This document shows positions 18,338 through 28,398 of a stretch of 64,000 nt of DNA, in pieces. The notes beneath the pieces were generated by a model. That model was not told the origin of the DNA. It saw only the letters and a list, made by a program, of their open reading frames with translations, and did no database searches. Every line of letters begins with the position of its first letter. Positions within the stretch are counted from its first letter, which is position 1. The position numbers and the translations under genes were made by a program. This DNA comes from Trinickia acidisoli (lineage in GTDB: Bacteria; Pseudomonadota; Gammaproteobacteria; Burkholderiales; Burkholderiaceae): positions 434,001 to 498,000 of the forward strand of contig NZ_JAFLRG010000001.1 in NCBI RefSeq assembly GCF_017315725.1, in the 5' to 3' direction.

Positions 18338-18935
18338 GCTTCTCCGACGACCTCCAAAGTCGTCCGAAAACCCCGCTAGAGTCCTTGATTCTGCCGGGTT
18401 TAATAAAGCTTCACCGAAACAGCCCGATCGGCTTACGTTGATCGGGCTGTTTCCTTTGTGAGGTCGCTGTGGATCCCGCCGTCAACCGCACCCCAAACGC
18501 CGCGCCGTAAGCCATCCTCTCCTTGTCATCGCGCTCTTGACCTTCCGCTTCTATCGTCATCGCCTCGTCCTCGCTATCCGCAACGCCAAATCCCAACACA
18601 AGCCGTACAAGCTGAGCTGACCACGGACGCAGGCGGCATTTTCCTGCCGATGCAGCCGAACGCCACGAAGCATTGACGACTCGTGTGCCTCCGACGTCAT
18701 GCCAGCACGCTCGCAGCGCCCCAACCACCGGCTGCGTCATCCTCCGACGGTCTCTGCCTTTGTTGTCAAATGACTAAAAAATTGGTTAGGTAATTAACCT
18801 AGTTGTTTTACAACAAAGCAAAATGGATCCTACGGTCCTGCAGTTGCCGGGCGAGCGCGTATGAAGATCGCGGCGTCCCGATAAGGACGACGATTTCGAT
18901 CGTCGCGGCCCGTCGATCGTGAGTACCGAGACAAA
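18338..18935. other. Chromosomal gap right of the element
   Basis: About 600 nt between attR and the heptosyltransferase gene. It holds the terminator at 18418-18455 and an AT-rich patch at about 18765-18820. I see no gene I can support; an open minus-strand frame over 18411-18740 has no ribosome site and overlaps the terminator. Confidence 0.5.
18418..18455 (+). terminator. Intrinsic terminator
   Basis: Perfect 12-bp arms (18418-18429 and 18440-18451) with a 10-nt loop, ending in TTTCCTTT. Before the element inserted, this would have been the terminator of sspB and tRNA-Thr. Confidence 0.8.
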
Positions 18936-20180
18936 TTGAAAAAGAAAACGCAGGCCTCCACTCCCGGCCATTCCGGGTCTGCCGCGACTGCTTCAGCGCA
19001 GCGAGCGGAGAAGGGCAACTTTGTTGCGCCCGCAACGACACCTACGCAGCAGGGGCCGCAGGGCATCCGTTTCGACTTCAACGACGGATGCCGGGTGGTG
19101 TTGCCTGAGGGAAATGGGAATTGGTTCGTGCGCCTGCGTGATGCCGAGACTCACAACACGCTCTTCGAAACGACGCTCACGGCCGGATGTGTCGCGAGCA
19201 GCAAGAAGTATTACGTGCCGTTCGAGATCGAGGTGCGCAGCGGCGATGTCGAGGTCATGCGTCACCGGCTCGATTTGAACGGCAAGCGTGTGCTGATCCA
19301 ATTTCCAGTGGGCACGCTGGGCGATCTGATCGCGTGGTTTCCTTATGCGGCGAAATTTGCCTTGCAACATCAGGGCTGCGTGGTGACGTGCTCGATGGGC
19401 GCGCCGCTGATCGCGCTATTCGAGGGCAACCACCCAGACATCACGTTCGTGACGCCCGAAGAGGTCGATCCCGGCCAGTTCTACGCCACCTACAACATCG
19501 GCCTTTTCTTCACCGACGAAGCGAGCGTTCATCAGCCCTGCGACTTTCGTCACGTGGGCCTGCATCGCACGGCCGGTTATATCCTCGGCGTCGATCCCGC
19601 GGAAATCCCGCCGCAGATCGAGCTGCCCGACGAGTCACGCCCGATCCCCGAAAAATATGTCTGCATTGCGGCGCAAAGCACGACCCAATGCAAGTACTGG
19701 AACAACCCGACCGGCTGGCGCGAGCTCGTGCAGTTTCTTAAGGACCACGGCTACCGCGTGATCTGCATCGATCAGAAGGCCACCCACGGTATGGGCACGG
19801 TATGGAATCACATTCCGTACGGCGCGGAGGATGAGACCGGCGACAAGCCGCTCGCCGAGCGCGCGCGCTGGCTCAAGCATGCCGATTTTTTCATTGGCCT
19901 GAGCAGCGGCCTGTCGTGGCTTGCGTGGTCGATGGGTACGCCCGTCGTGATGATCAGCGGCTTCACGCATCCCACCAACGAATTCCACACGCCGTATCGC
20001 GTGATCAACTACCACACGTGCAATAGCTGCTGGAACGACGTGCGCGTGTCGTTCGACCACAAGGATTTTCTATGGTGTCCGCGCCACGCCGGTACGCCGC
20101 GGCAGTTCGAATGCACGCGACTCATCACGACTGAGCAGGTCGAGCAGGTGATCCGGCGCATTCCCGCTTTCGGAACGTAA
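18936..20180 (+). CDS. Autotransporter O-heptosyltransferase (TibC/Aah family), copy 1
   Basis: Cytoplasmic glycosyltransferase expected to add heptose from ADP-heptose to Ser residues of the adjacent autotransporter. It has an N-terminal beta-hairpin region (GIRFDFNDGCRVVLPEG), a GT9-like core (FPVGTLGDLIAWFPY), the KYWNNPTGW and NHIPYGAEDETG segments and GLSSGLSWLAWSMGTPVVMISGF. The metal-binding 'iron finger' has four cysteines, about C362, C365, C381 and C393 (CNSC, WCPRHAG, FEC). 414 residues from a TTG at 18936; no better start is visible. Directly upstream of the adhesin gene; paralogous to 28399-29646. Confidence 0.9.
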   Translation: MKKKTQASTPGHSGSAATASAQRAEKGNFVAPATTPTQQGPQGIRFDFNDGCRVVLPEGNGNWFVRLRDAETHNTLFETTLTAGCVASSKKYYVPFEIEVRSGDVEVMRHRLDLNGKRVLIQFPVGTLGDLIAWFPYAAKFALQHQGCVVTCSMGAPLIALFEGNHPDITFVTPEEVDPGQFYATYNIGLFFTDEASVHQPCDFRHVGLHRTAGYILGVDPAEIPPQIELPDESRPIPEKYVCIAAQSTTQCKYWNNPTGWRELVQFLKDHGYRVICIDQKATHGMGTVWNHIPYGAEDETGDKPLAERARWLKHADFFIGLSSGLSWLAWSMGTPVVMISGFTHPTNEFHTPYRVINYHTCNSCWNDVRVSFDHKDFLWCPRHAGTPRQFECTRLITTEQVEQVIRRIPAFGT

Positions 20181-20302
20181 TCGAAAAGCAGAAGCGGTGT
20201 CGCGCCCTCGGACGGATACGGTCGTCGGGCAACGAAGAGATTTGGATATAAGGCGAGGCACGCCATGCGCGAGTGCCTCGCACAATCATCGGGGACTGTC
20301 GG

Positions 20303-23300
20303 ATGAAACGGATAACCTATCGTCGCAAGTATTGCGTGCGTCGTTTTGGATTCAGGCGCGCGGGATTGGCGCGGCTTGTCAGGCTGTTGCTCGGTCTCGC
20401 AGCGCTACCGGGCGCGCCGATGATGGCGCACGCGCAAGCGACGAATTGCGCCGCTGCAACCTCGGGAACCGCAAGCTGTACGCTCAACAGCGGAACCACG
20501 AGCGCAGTGACCGTTACGCTGACGACGAGCACGTACGCGAATACGTCGGCGGCCATCGCTCAAAGCGCAGGGACCATCGACGCTGTGGTGCTCGCAACGT
20601 CGGGTGGAAGTGCGGTGCAAACGGTGTCCGGTACGAACAGCGTGGCGGTGGATACCTACGTCGTCGCATCGGGTGGCGCGGCGGCCAAGCAGGTCGTCAG
20701 CAAAGGCGGCATTGCATACGACACTGTCGTGCTAGGGGGGCTTCAGAACGTCGTGTCCGGCGCAGTCGTGTCCGGTACGACGGTCTACAGCGCCGGTTCG
20801 GCCACGGTCAATGGAACGGCCTATACCGCGAATTCTGCCGGCAGCCTGTACGTCGGTGGCTCCGGTGGCGGTTATGGCGTCGGCAGCGCTTACGACGCGA
20901 CCATTGAAGCCGGCGGCAAGATGATCGTTGCCTCGGGCGGCGCGGGCGGCTATGCGCAGGACACGCTGGTCAGCGGCACGGCCGCGCAGATGTACGTGTG
21001 GACGACGGGCGTCGCCTCGGCCACTACGGTGGCTAGCGGTGGCACGGTTGCGCTCGGATCGGGAACCACCGCCGGCGGCGTGGTGTCGTCGACGGTCGTC
21101 GACGGCGGCGGCATCTTGGCTGTGTCTTCGGGCGGTACGTCGATCTCCGCGACCGTCAATAACGGCGGTGCCGAAACGGTTTATGGCGCCGGCACGGATC
21201 AACACGCCACGGTGGCAACGGGCGGTACGCTCAATGTCAGTTCGGGAGGGGCGGCCACCGGCGCGGCCGTCTCCGGCGGTTCGCTCAACGTATCGAGCGG
21301 CGGCGTCGCCACGGGCGCAACTGTCACGGATGCCGGCAATCTCAAGGTGAGCGCGGGCGGTGTGGCATCGAGCACGGCGGTATCGAGCGGCGGCACGCAA
21401 AGCCTGCTTGGTTCCGCGACGTCCACCACGATCGGGATCGGCGGTACGGAGAACGTTTCGTCGGGCGGCGTCGATGCGGGTGCAACGGTCGATGGCCAGC
21501 AAAACGTCAAATCGGGCGGCACCGCCGTCAACGCGTCGGTGGCGAGCGGCGGTACGCAAAGCGTAGTCGGTGCCGCGGCGCTCGCTTCCGGCACTACGGT
21601 GGCTTACGGCGGAACCCAGCTTGTTTCGTCGGGCGGCGCAGCTTCCGGTGCGATCGTGTCCGGCGGCGGCACGCTCAACGTCACCTCGGGCGGCACCGCC
21701 GCTGGCGTGACGCAAAACGCCGGGGCCACGCTGATCACCGATACCGCGGAAACGCTGACCGGGACGTATGTGTCGGCCGGTTCGTCCAGCGGATTCTCGA
21801 TTGCGGGCAACGTCGCGTCGGGCATCGTGCTCGAGAATGGCGGCTCGCTTTCGGTGCTGTCGAGCGGCACGTCGCTCGATACGAACGTCGGATCTGGCGG
21901 TGACGAACTCGTTTCGGTCGGCGGTGTGGCTAGCGGTACGACGGTGGCGAGCGGCGGCAAGCAGCGTGTCGATGGCGGCGTAGCCAGCGGTACCCTGATC
22001 GCCGGCGGCGGCGAGCTCGATATCAGCTCGGCTGGCACGGCAACGGGCGTGGTGCAGAGCGCCGGCGGCGTGCTGGTCGTCGATACCGACGAGAGCCTGT
22101 CGGGTTCCTATGTATCGGCCGGGTCCAGCAGTGCGTTCTCCATCTCGGGGGGAGTAGCTTCGGGCCTCGTGCTCGAAAACGGCGGCACGCTGTCGGTGCT
22201 TGCCGGCAATACCTCGCTCGACACGCGCGTGGGCAGCGCAGGGGTTGAATTCATCGCGTCGGGCGGTACGGCAAGCGGCACGGTGATCAACAATAGCGGC
22301 ACGCAGCAGGTGTCGTCGGGTGGTCTGTCTATCGGCGCGACAGTCAATAGCGGCGGCACACAGAACATCCTCACGGGCGGCGTGGCCTCCAGCACAACGG
22401 TGACCAACGGCGGCCTGCAAAACATTGCGAGCGGCGGCACGTCGGTCGATACGCTCGTGGATAGTGGCGGCACACAGTTCGTGTCGTCCGGCGGCGTGTT
22501 ATCCGGCGGTACGGTCGAAGCAGGCGGCGCGGTGTATCTGGTGTCGGGCTCGACCAACAATGGCGAAAACACGGCAGCCGGTAACGTTAGCGATCTGGCC
22601 GTGCCGCAGGCGCTATCGGGCGGTGCCACGCAAACTGTCACCGCGGGTTCGACTGCATACGGCACGGTAGTGGGCAGCGGGGGCACGCTGTATGTGCTGG
22701 GCGGCACCGTGGCAACCGATACCGGCGTGTCGAGCGGCGGTGTACTTGTCGTCTCCTCGGGCGGCACCGCGACCAACACCGTGCAAAGCGCCGGCGCCGC
22801 GCTGGTGTTGAACACGGACGATACCGTTACCGGCGATGCGATCTCCGTGTCGGGCACATCGAGCACCTTCACGATCGCTAGCAACGTCGCGTCGGGCATC
22901 GCGGCGGAGAACGGCGGCAGCCTGTCTGTGTTGTCGGGCGGGACGTCGCTCCATACGACGGTCAATAGCGGCGGGGCCGAACAGGTATCGGCAGGTGGCG
23001 TTGCAAGCGGTACGGTCATCGGCTCGAGCGGCCTGCAAACTATTTCGGCAGGAGGCCTCGCCGTGTCCGCACAGGTCGGTGCGGGCGGCACGCAGAACGT
23101 CTTGTCGGGCGGTTCGGTCTCGGCCACGCAAGTCGGCAGCAGCGGTACGCAAAACGTTTCGGGCGGCGGAGTTGCCGCGGGCACGCAGATCAGTGCGGGC
23201 GGTATGCAGATCATTGCCGCAGGCGGCCTGGCGAGCGGCACGATGATCAGCGCGGGCGGCCTGCAGTCGATCTTGTCCGGCGGCACCGCGGCCGTGACGA

Positions 23301-25717
23301 CCGTGGCCTCCGCCGGCACGCAGAACGTCGCCGATGGCGGCACCTCGTTGAGCGCGACCGTGACGAGCGGCGGCACGCAGAACGTGAGCGCCGGCGGCAT
23401 CGTGACCGATGCCACGGTGCAGGCCGGCGGCGTGCAGAACATCGCCTCTGGGCTCGTGATCAGCGCGGTGGTGTCGAACTCGGGCAGTCAGACCGTGGCG
23501 GGCGGCGTGGCCAGCGCGACCACGCTCGGCGCCGGCGCGACGCAGATGGTGTCGGGAGGCGGGCTCGCCATCGGCAGCGTCGTCAATGGCGGTAGTCAGT
23601 TCGTCGCATCGGGCGGCGTCGCGTCGGCGACGCTCGTCAATGGCGACGGTGCGCAGATCGTCTCTTCGAGCGGCATAGCAGATAACGCTGTCGTCAACAG
23701 CGGCGCCACGCAAACGGTTCTGTCGGGCGGCGTCGTCAACGCGACCACGCTTGCGGGCGGAGTGCAAACCGTGTCGTCAGGCGGGCTCGCAAGCGGCACG
23801 ATCGTGGGTAACGGCGGAACCCAGACCGTGTTGTCGGGCGGTGTCGCCAGCGGCGGCCAGATCAGCGGCGGCGGCCAGCAGGTGCTGAGTGCGGGCGGTA
23901 CGGCTACCGCCACCACCGTGAGTCTCGGCGGCACGCAGTATGTCTATGCCGGCGGTCTCTCGATCGATGCCCAACTGACTTCCGGAGGCGCGCAGATCAT
24001 CGACGGTGCGACTTACGGCGTAGCGTCGGGTACGACGGTGGGCCGCGGTGCGTATCAGGACGTGACGAGCGGTGGTTCGGCGGTCGATACGCTGGTGTCG
24101 GGCGGCACGCAGCAGGTGGATGCGGCGGGCAACGGCATGAGCACCGGCATCGCCACCAGCACGACGGTCGAGAACGGCGGCGTGCTGCTGATGAACGGCG
24201 GTGTTGCCACCAACGTCACGATCGGCTCGGGCGGTGCCACGGTCGAAGGCGTCGGCACGATCACGCCGGGCCTGACCATGACGAGCGGCAGCACGCTGTA
24301 TGCGAACCAGCCCGGCACCGGCTTGAACATCAGCGGCACGCTCGCGTTCAATAGCGGCGCGAACTACGCCGTGGCGATCAGCCCGACGTTGGGCGGTGTC
24401 ACGAACGTGCTCGGCAACGTGGCGATCAACAACGGCGTTGCGCTGCAATTGATCTCGTCGGGCAGCGGTTACACGCTGGGCGCCACGTACACGGTGCTGA
24501 GCTACTCGGGCCTGTTGTCGGGCACGTTCGGCCGTGTGACGACCAACTTGGCTTACATGGACGGCGCGCTCAGCTACGCGAACAGCGGCGCGGTGACGGT
24601 CACGCTCGTCGCGCCGGCCACCATCAACTTCGCGCTGCCCGCCGATTCGCTCAACCAGAATCGCGTAGCCGCGGTGCTGAGCCAGATCTACGACAACGGC
24701 GGCAATGCCGTGACGAGAAATCTCGTGCAGACCACGCAAGCGCAGGCCTATAGCGCGATGTCCGAGCTGGCCGGCAGCGAAGCGGTGCCGCTGCGCCAGA
24801 TCGCTGAAAACCGAACGGCCGAGACGCAGGGCACGATCGTTTCGCACCTCGTTCAGGTGGGTGCGATCGCGCACGCACACGGTTTGTGGGTGAGCGCGGA
24901 TTACCAGCACAACCAGGTTCGTGGCGATGGCACCGTCGGTAGCGACGGCTATCTCGACAACTCGGCCGCACTGACCCTGGGCTATGACCAGGCGGTGCTG
25001 CCGGGCGTGCGTGCCGGTGTTGCGTTGAGCGTCAACAACGACAACCTGAGCTTCGCGAACAATCCGGCAAACGCCCGCACCGACGGCATACAGGGCCAAC
25101 TGTATGGCACGTGGTCGCCTTCGGATCGGCCGTTCTATGTCACCGGCATCGCCGGCCTGGGCTATTGGGACAACAGTCTGACGCGCGATGTGACGGTCGA
25201 TACGCAGAGCGAGCAGAACACGGCCACATTCAAGACGACGAGCGAAACGCTGTATGGCGAAGCCGGCCTGGAGCTCGCTACGACTGCCGGCACGCTCGAG
25301 CCGTACGCAGGCCTGACGGTAGGCCACTTCGGTCAGCAGAGCGCGACGGAAAGCGGTGGCGTGAGCGCGCTGGCCTATGCGTCGGCGAGCACGGGTGCCG
25401 TGTTTAGCCTGCTCGGAGCACGCCTGCTTCAGCAGGACGACGCGCTGTTCGGTCACCGGGTCGACTGGCAGTTCAATCTTGCGTGGGTGCATAGCCTGAT
25501 CGGCGTGAACCAATCGCTGACGGCTTCGTTCTCGAGCGCGCCGGCCTCGGCCTGGCAGGTCTACGGCACGCCGGCTGACCGCGACGCCGCGCGCTTCGAC
25601 GTGGGGGCGCAGATGCAGCTAACGCAGCGCATGCGCGTATTCGCGACGCTCGGCGGCGAGGTGGGGACGCACACGAACGACTATGGCGGCCGCTTGAGCG
25701 CGCAATGGCAGTGGTGA
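20303..25717 (+). CDS. AIDA-like autotransporter adhesin
   Basis: Giant type V secreted surface protein (~1804 residues). Order: an extended signal peptide ending near MAHA-QA; a passenger of ~1350 residues built from dozens of ~19-20-residue AIDA repeats (GGTQNVSSGGVASGTTV-like), which are the usual acceptor sites for heptosyltransferases; a linker; then a C-terminal beta-barrel with an aromatic last residue (QWQW). A longer unit with DT(A/D)E(T/S)L and VASGIVLENGGSLSVL recurs three times. ATG at 20303; an in-frame GTG at 20273 is an alternative. The gene follows copy 1 of the heptosyltransferase by 122 nt. Confidence 0.93.
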   Translation: MKRITYRRKYCVRRFGFRRAGLARLVRLLLGLAALPGAPMMAHAQATNCAAATSGTASCTLNSGTTSAVTVTLTTSTYANTSAAIAQSAGTIDAVVLATSGGSAVQTVSGTNSVAVDTYVVASGGAAAKQVVSKGGIAYDTVVLGGLQNVVSGAVVSGTTVYSAGSATVNGTAYTANSAGSLYVGGSGGGYGVGSAYDATIEAGGKMIVASGGAGGYAQDTLVSGTAAQMYVWTTGVASATTVASGGTVALGSGTTAGGVVSSTVVDGGGILAVSSGGTSISATVNNGGAETVYGAGTDQHATVATGGTLNVSSGGAATGAAVSGGSLNVSSGGVATGATVTDAGNLKVSAGGVASSTAVSSGGTQSLLGSATSTTIGIGGTENVSSGGVDAGATVDGQQNVKSGGTAVNASVASGGTQSVVGAAALASGTTVAYGGTQLVSSGGAASGAIVSGGGTLNVTSGGTAAGVTQNAGATLITDTAETLTGTYVSAGSSSGFSIAGNVASGIVLENGGSLSVLSSGTSLDTNVGSGGDELVSVGGVASGTTVASGGKQRVDGGVASGTLIAGGGELDISSAGTATGVVQSAGGVLVVDTDESLSGSYVSAGSSSAFSISGGVASGLVLENGGTLSVLAGNTSLDTRVGSAGVEFIASGGTASGTVINNSGTQQVSSGGLSIGATVNSGGTQNILTGGVASSTTVTNGGLQNIASGGTSVDTLVDSGGTQFVSSGGVLSGGTVEAGGAVYLVSGSTNNGENTAAGNVSDLAVPQALSGGATQTVTAGSTAYGTVVGSGGTLYVLGGTVATDTGVSSGGVLVVSSGGTATNTVQSAGAALVLNTDDTVTGDAISVSGTSSTFTIASNVASGIAAENGGSLSVLSGGTSLHTTVNSGGAEQVSAGGVASGTVIGSSGLQTISAGGLAVSAQVGAGGTQNVLSGGSVSATQVGSSGTQNVSGGGVAAGTQISAGGMQIIAAGGLASGTMISAGGLQSILSGGTAAVTTVASAGTQNVADGGTSLSATVTSGGTQNVSAGGIVTDATVQAGGVQNIASGLVISAVVSNSGSQTVAGGVASATTLGAGATQMVSGGGLAIGSVVNGGSQFVASGGVASATLVNGDGAQIVSSSGIADNAVVNSGATQTVLSGGVVNATTLAGGVQTVSSGGLASGTIVGNGGTQTVLSGGVASGGQISGGGQQVLSAGGTATATTVSLGGTQYVYAGGLSIDAQLTSGGAQIIDGATYGVASGTTVGRGAYQDVTSGGSAVDTLVSGGTQQVDAAGNGMSTGIATSTTVENGGVLLMNGGVATNVTIGSGGATVEGVGTITPGLTMTSGSTLYANQPGTGLNISGTLAFNSGANYAVAISPTLGGVTNVLGNVAINNGVALQLISSGSGYTLGATYTVLSYSGLLSGTFGRVTTNLAYMDGALSYANSGAVTVTLVAPATINFALPADSLNQNRVAAVLSQIYDNGGNAVTRNLVQTTQAQAYSAMSELAGSEAVPLRQIAENRTAETQGTIVSHLVQVGAIAHAHGLWVSADYQHNQVRGDGTVGSDGYLDNSAALTLGYDQAVLPGVRAGVALSVNNDNLSFANNPANARTDGIQGQLYGTWSPSDRPFYVTGIAGLGYWDNSLTRDVTVDTQSEQNTATFKTTSETLYGEAGLELATTAGTLEPYAGLTVGHFGQQSATESGGVSALAYASASTGAVFSLLGARLLQQDDALFGHRVDWQFNLAWVHSLIGVNQSLTASFSSAPASAWQVYGTPADRDAARFDVGAQMQLTQRMRVFATLGGEVGTHTNDYGGRLSAQWQW

Positions 25718-25786
25718 TGCCGTGACGAACGCGCCCGCTATGCCGGCCCGTTGCGGCGCACGAAAAGATTTCGATTGGAGACCGAA

Positions 25787-28384
25787 GTGATCAGATCCCC
25801 TCAAAAGACCGTGGCGGCAAGCCTGCTGGCGCTGCTGCTCGCTGCGTGCGGCAGCGGTTCGTCGTCCAACCCCGGCGATTCGGCCTCGGCTTATCCGGAT
25901 ACCACGCCGGCCGCGGTGCCGTACCAAGTCGGGCTGAATCCGACCGATAAGTCGTTGCAGCCGTATCAGCCTGCTCAGCCCGCGGCTCCGCTGGCGGCGT
26001 GCCAGTTGTCGGCCAAATATTATGCGTCGGGCAGCCCGGCGATCCCGACCTATGCATTGGGCGGGACTACCAACGTCGACGTGACGCTCGCCGACGGTGA
26101 TTCGACCTTGGGTGTTCCGGCCTGGAGCACATCGACAACCTGGACCGCCAATAGCACTACGGTTCCGACGGTGCTTGGCCTCGGTACGAAGAGCGGCGCG
26201 ACGGAGGTTGCGTTGGCGACGAATGGCCTGAACGTGCCGGACGGGTATCCGACTGCGCCGGACACCGCGCGAATCCAGGCTGCGTTGTATGCGTGCGCCA
26301 CGGCGGCGAATGCGTACGACAACAAGAACGACATTGCGACCAACACCGTGGTTGAACTGTCGAAGGGGGCGAATGGGCAGACGGCCTACGTGACCGGGCC
26401 GCTGACCATGCCCGGCGGCGTGACGCTCGAGATCGATCAGGGCGTCACGCTCTTTGCCTCGCGCGACCCGGTGCTGTATGAATCGGCGACGGCCTACAAG
26501 GCCTCGAGCTACAGCTCCCCGGACGGCGCGCTGTACGGCACGCCGAGCGGTACGCAACAAGGCGCGAATACGTATGTCGTCGGCACGGGCGGGGCACAGA
26601 GCGCTACCCTGACACCGACGTCCTATGGCTACGGCGACGACCCGTCGAGCGCCGGCGCCGGGTCGGGCGGCAGCGGCCCGACCTACTTCTGTGGCCAGAT
26701 CTATCCGAACGACGACGGTTGTAACGCGCTGATCAGCAATGTGGTTTATACCGGACCGGCCTCGAAGCCGAGCAAGGTGTACACCAGCAACAACGCGGTG
26801 GTGGGACCAGGCGTCATTGACGGCCAGGGCGGCCAGCCGCTGTTCTCGCTGCTCGCCGGACAAACCTTGAGCACGCCGGCCGGCAACTATCTGTTCCCGC
26901 CGCTCTTGACCCGTTCGGACGGCACCGCCATGAGCTGGTGGGATCTCGGCTGGGAGGGCAACGAGGCGTTGACCGGCGAAGACCAGAACAATCCTCGCAT
27001 CGTGTGGCCGCAGTTCGGCTACAACTTCACGCTCTACAACGTCACGCTGCAGAACGCACCGAAGATCCATATCTCGCCGACGGGGATCAACGGCTTCGTC
27101 GCATGGAACCTGAAGGTTTTCACGCCGACGAACGATTACACGCAGAAACAGAATTACTGGGGCGCCTACTACGATTACGCGACGGTGAAAAACACCGACG
27201 GTTTCGATCCGGGTAACAAGGGTGCGACATCGTCGAGCACGCCGACGGCCCCCGCGCTGGCCGGTAATTACGCAAACGATACGTCGGGCAACTCGCTCGG
27301 CAGCTTCAACGGCGACGTGAGCAATATCGTGATGGCGTACTCGTACATCAGCGACAGCGACGACAACGTCGCCATCAAGGGCGAGAGCAGCAGCGACGGC
27401 CCGTGCGGTCTCGATGGCTCGTCCGGCGGCTCGGGCTGCGTGGATACGCCCAACGGCACCGGTACCGGCTACAGCAAGGTCGACGGTGCGGTCTACAACC
27501 TGATCTTCGCGCACGATCACTTCTTCTACGGCCACGGCCTGTCGATCGGCAGTCAGACCTCGGGAGGGCCGGCCATCGGCATGCCGAGCGCGACCGTGAT
27601 GGCACAGACCGCGCCAATGACTTACACCACCGGCACCACGGCCTATCAGGCCAATGGCGATTGGTCGGCGACGAACCAGACGTATGCGACACAAACGCTT
27701 TACCCGAGCGTGTCGAACATCAGCGTGTACGATCTATCGCTCGACTACACGGACAACGGCATTCGCATCAAGACCGACTGGGGACAGGGCGGACTCGTAT
27801 CGAACATCAACTACACGAACGTATGCATGCAAGGCAATCCATCGCCGAGCACGTACGATGCTTCGCCGCAGAATGCCATCTACATCTTCTCGTCCTACGA
27901 TGTCGGCCCCAATCAAGGTGTGCTGCCGAGCTATCAGAACATCAACGTCAACGGCGTGCATGAACTGAGCGCGGCGAACTGGACGCTGACGGGCTTCAAC
28001 TCGGCGGATCTGGCCACGCCGGCAGCGATCGCGGCCGGCTGGACCGGGGCCCCGGCCACGGCGGTCGTGAACCCGCTCGGTATCACGCTGAATAATCTGG
28101 TGGCCGACCAGGCGCCGGTCAGCGCTGTCCAAGCGAGCGATGCCAACATCACGCTGGGCAACAACGTCAGCGGCAATTTGGGCTTGATGGCGCTGAACGG
28201 CAGCAACAACGTCAAGGTTGCGGCGAGTAATGCGTTCAGTCCCGCCGCCACGGTCAATTGCAGTCAGGCCTTCGCGGACCTCCCGGGCAACACCGACGCG
28301 AACGGCAATGCGATCGGCTCGCCGTTTCCGGGGCAGGTATGGCCTGAGTCGATTTCGGGCCAGCAGGTCCCCGCGCAACAGTAA
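25787..28384 (+). CDS. GH28 family lipoprotein (polygalacturonase/pectinase-like)
   Basis: Likely a surface or periplasmic glycoside hydrolase acting on pectin-type polymers. The N-terminus is a lipoprotein signal with lipobox LLLAAC-GSGS. The four GH28 signatures are all present in order: NTDG near residue 469, the SDSDDN pair near 525, GHG near 582 and RIK near 660. 865 residues is long for the family; extra sequence lies in the N-terminal ~250 residues and in a Gly/Ser-rich insertion around 290. GTG at 25787 behind TTGGAG chosen; a TTG at 25751 is less likely. Lies between the adhesin and the second heptosyltransferase. Confidence 0.88.
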   Translation: MIRSPQKTVAASLLALLLAACGSGSSSNPGDSASAYPDTTPAAVPYQVGLNPTDKSLQPYQPAQPAAPLAACQLSAKYYASGSPAIPTYALGGTTNVDVTLADGDSTLGVPAWSTSTTWTANSTTVPTVLGLGTKSGATEVALATNGLNVPDGYPTAPDTARIQAALYACATAANAYDNKNDIATNTVVELSKGANGQTAYVTGPLTMPGGVTLEIDQGVTLFASRDPVLYESATAYKASSYSSPDGALYGTPSGTQQGANTYVVGTGGAQSATLTPTSYGYGDDPSSAGAGSGGSGPTYFCGQIYPNDDGCNALISNVVYTGPASKPSKVYTSNNAVVGPGVIDGQGGQPLFSLLAGQTLSTPAGNYLFPPLLTRSDGTAMSWWDLGWEGNEALTGEDQNNPRIVWPQFGYNFTLYNVTLQNAPKIHISPTGINGFVAWNLKVFTPTNDYTQKQNYWGAYYDYATVKNTDGFDPGNKGATSSSTPTAPALAGNYANDTSGNSLGSFNGDVSNIVMAYSYISDSDDNVAIKGESSSDGPCGLDGSSGGSGCVDTPNGTGTGYSKVDGAVYNLIFAHDHFFYGHGLSIGSQTSGGPAIGMPSATVMAQTAPMTYTTGTTAYQANGDWSATNQTYATQTLYPSVSNISVYDLSLDYTDNGIRIKTDWGQGGLVSNINYTNVCMQGNPSPSTYDASPQNAIYIFSSYDVGPNQGVLPSYQNINVNGVHELSAANWTLTGFNSADLATPAAIAAGWTGAPATAVVNPLGITLNNLVADQAPVSAVQASDANITLGNNVSGNLGLMALNGSNNVKVAASNAFSPAATVNCSQAFADLPGNTDANGNAIGSPFPGQVWPESISGQQVPAQQ

Positions 28385-28398
28385 CCGACGGTGTGACG

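Noticed and set aside
18411..18740. Possible 109-residue minus-strand gene
   Set aside because: Overlaps the intrinsic terminator, has no ribosome site or recognisable domain.
20500..24300. Regular repeats suggesting a CRISPR or satellite array
   Set aside because: The repeats are in frame, degenerate and encode AIDA-type passenger repeats; no spacer-repeat pattern.
20732..27694. Long minus-strand open frames (for example 20732-22420 and 25619-27694) opposite the adhesin and GH28 genes
   Set aside because: They are Arg/Ala/His-rich with no domain and arise from the high GC third-position bias of the plus-strand genes; no ribosome sites.
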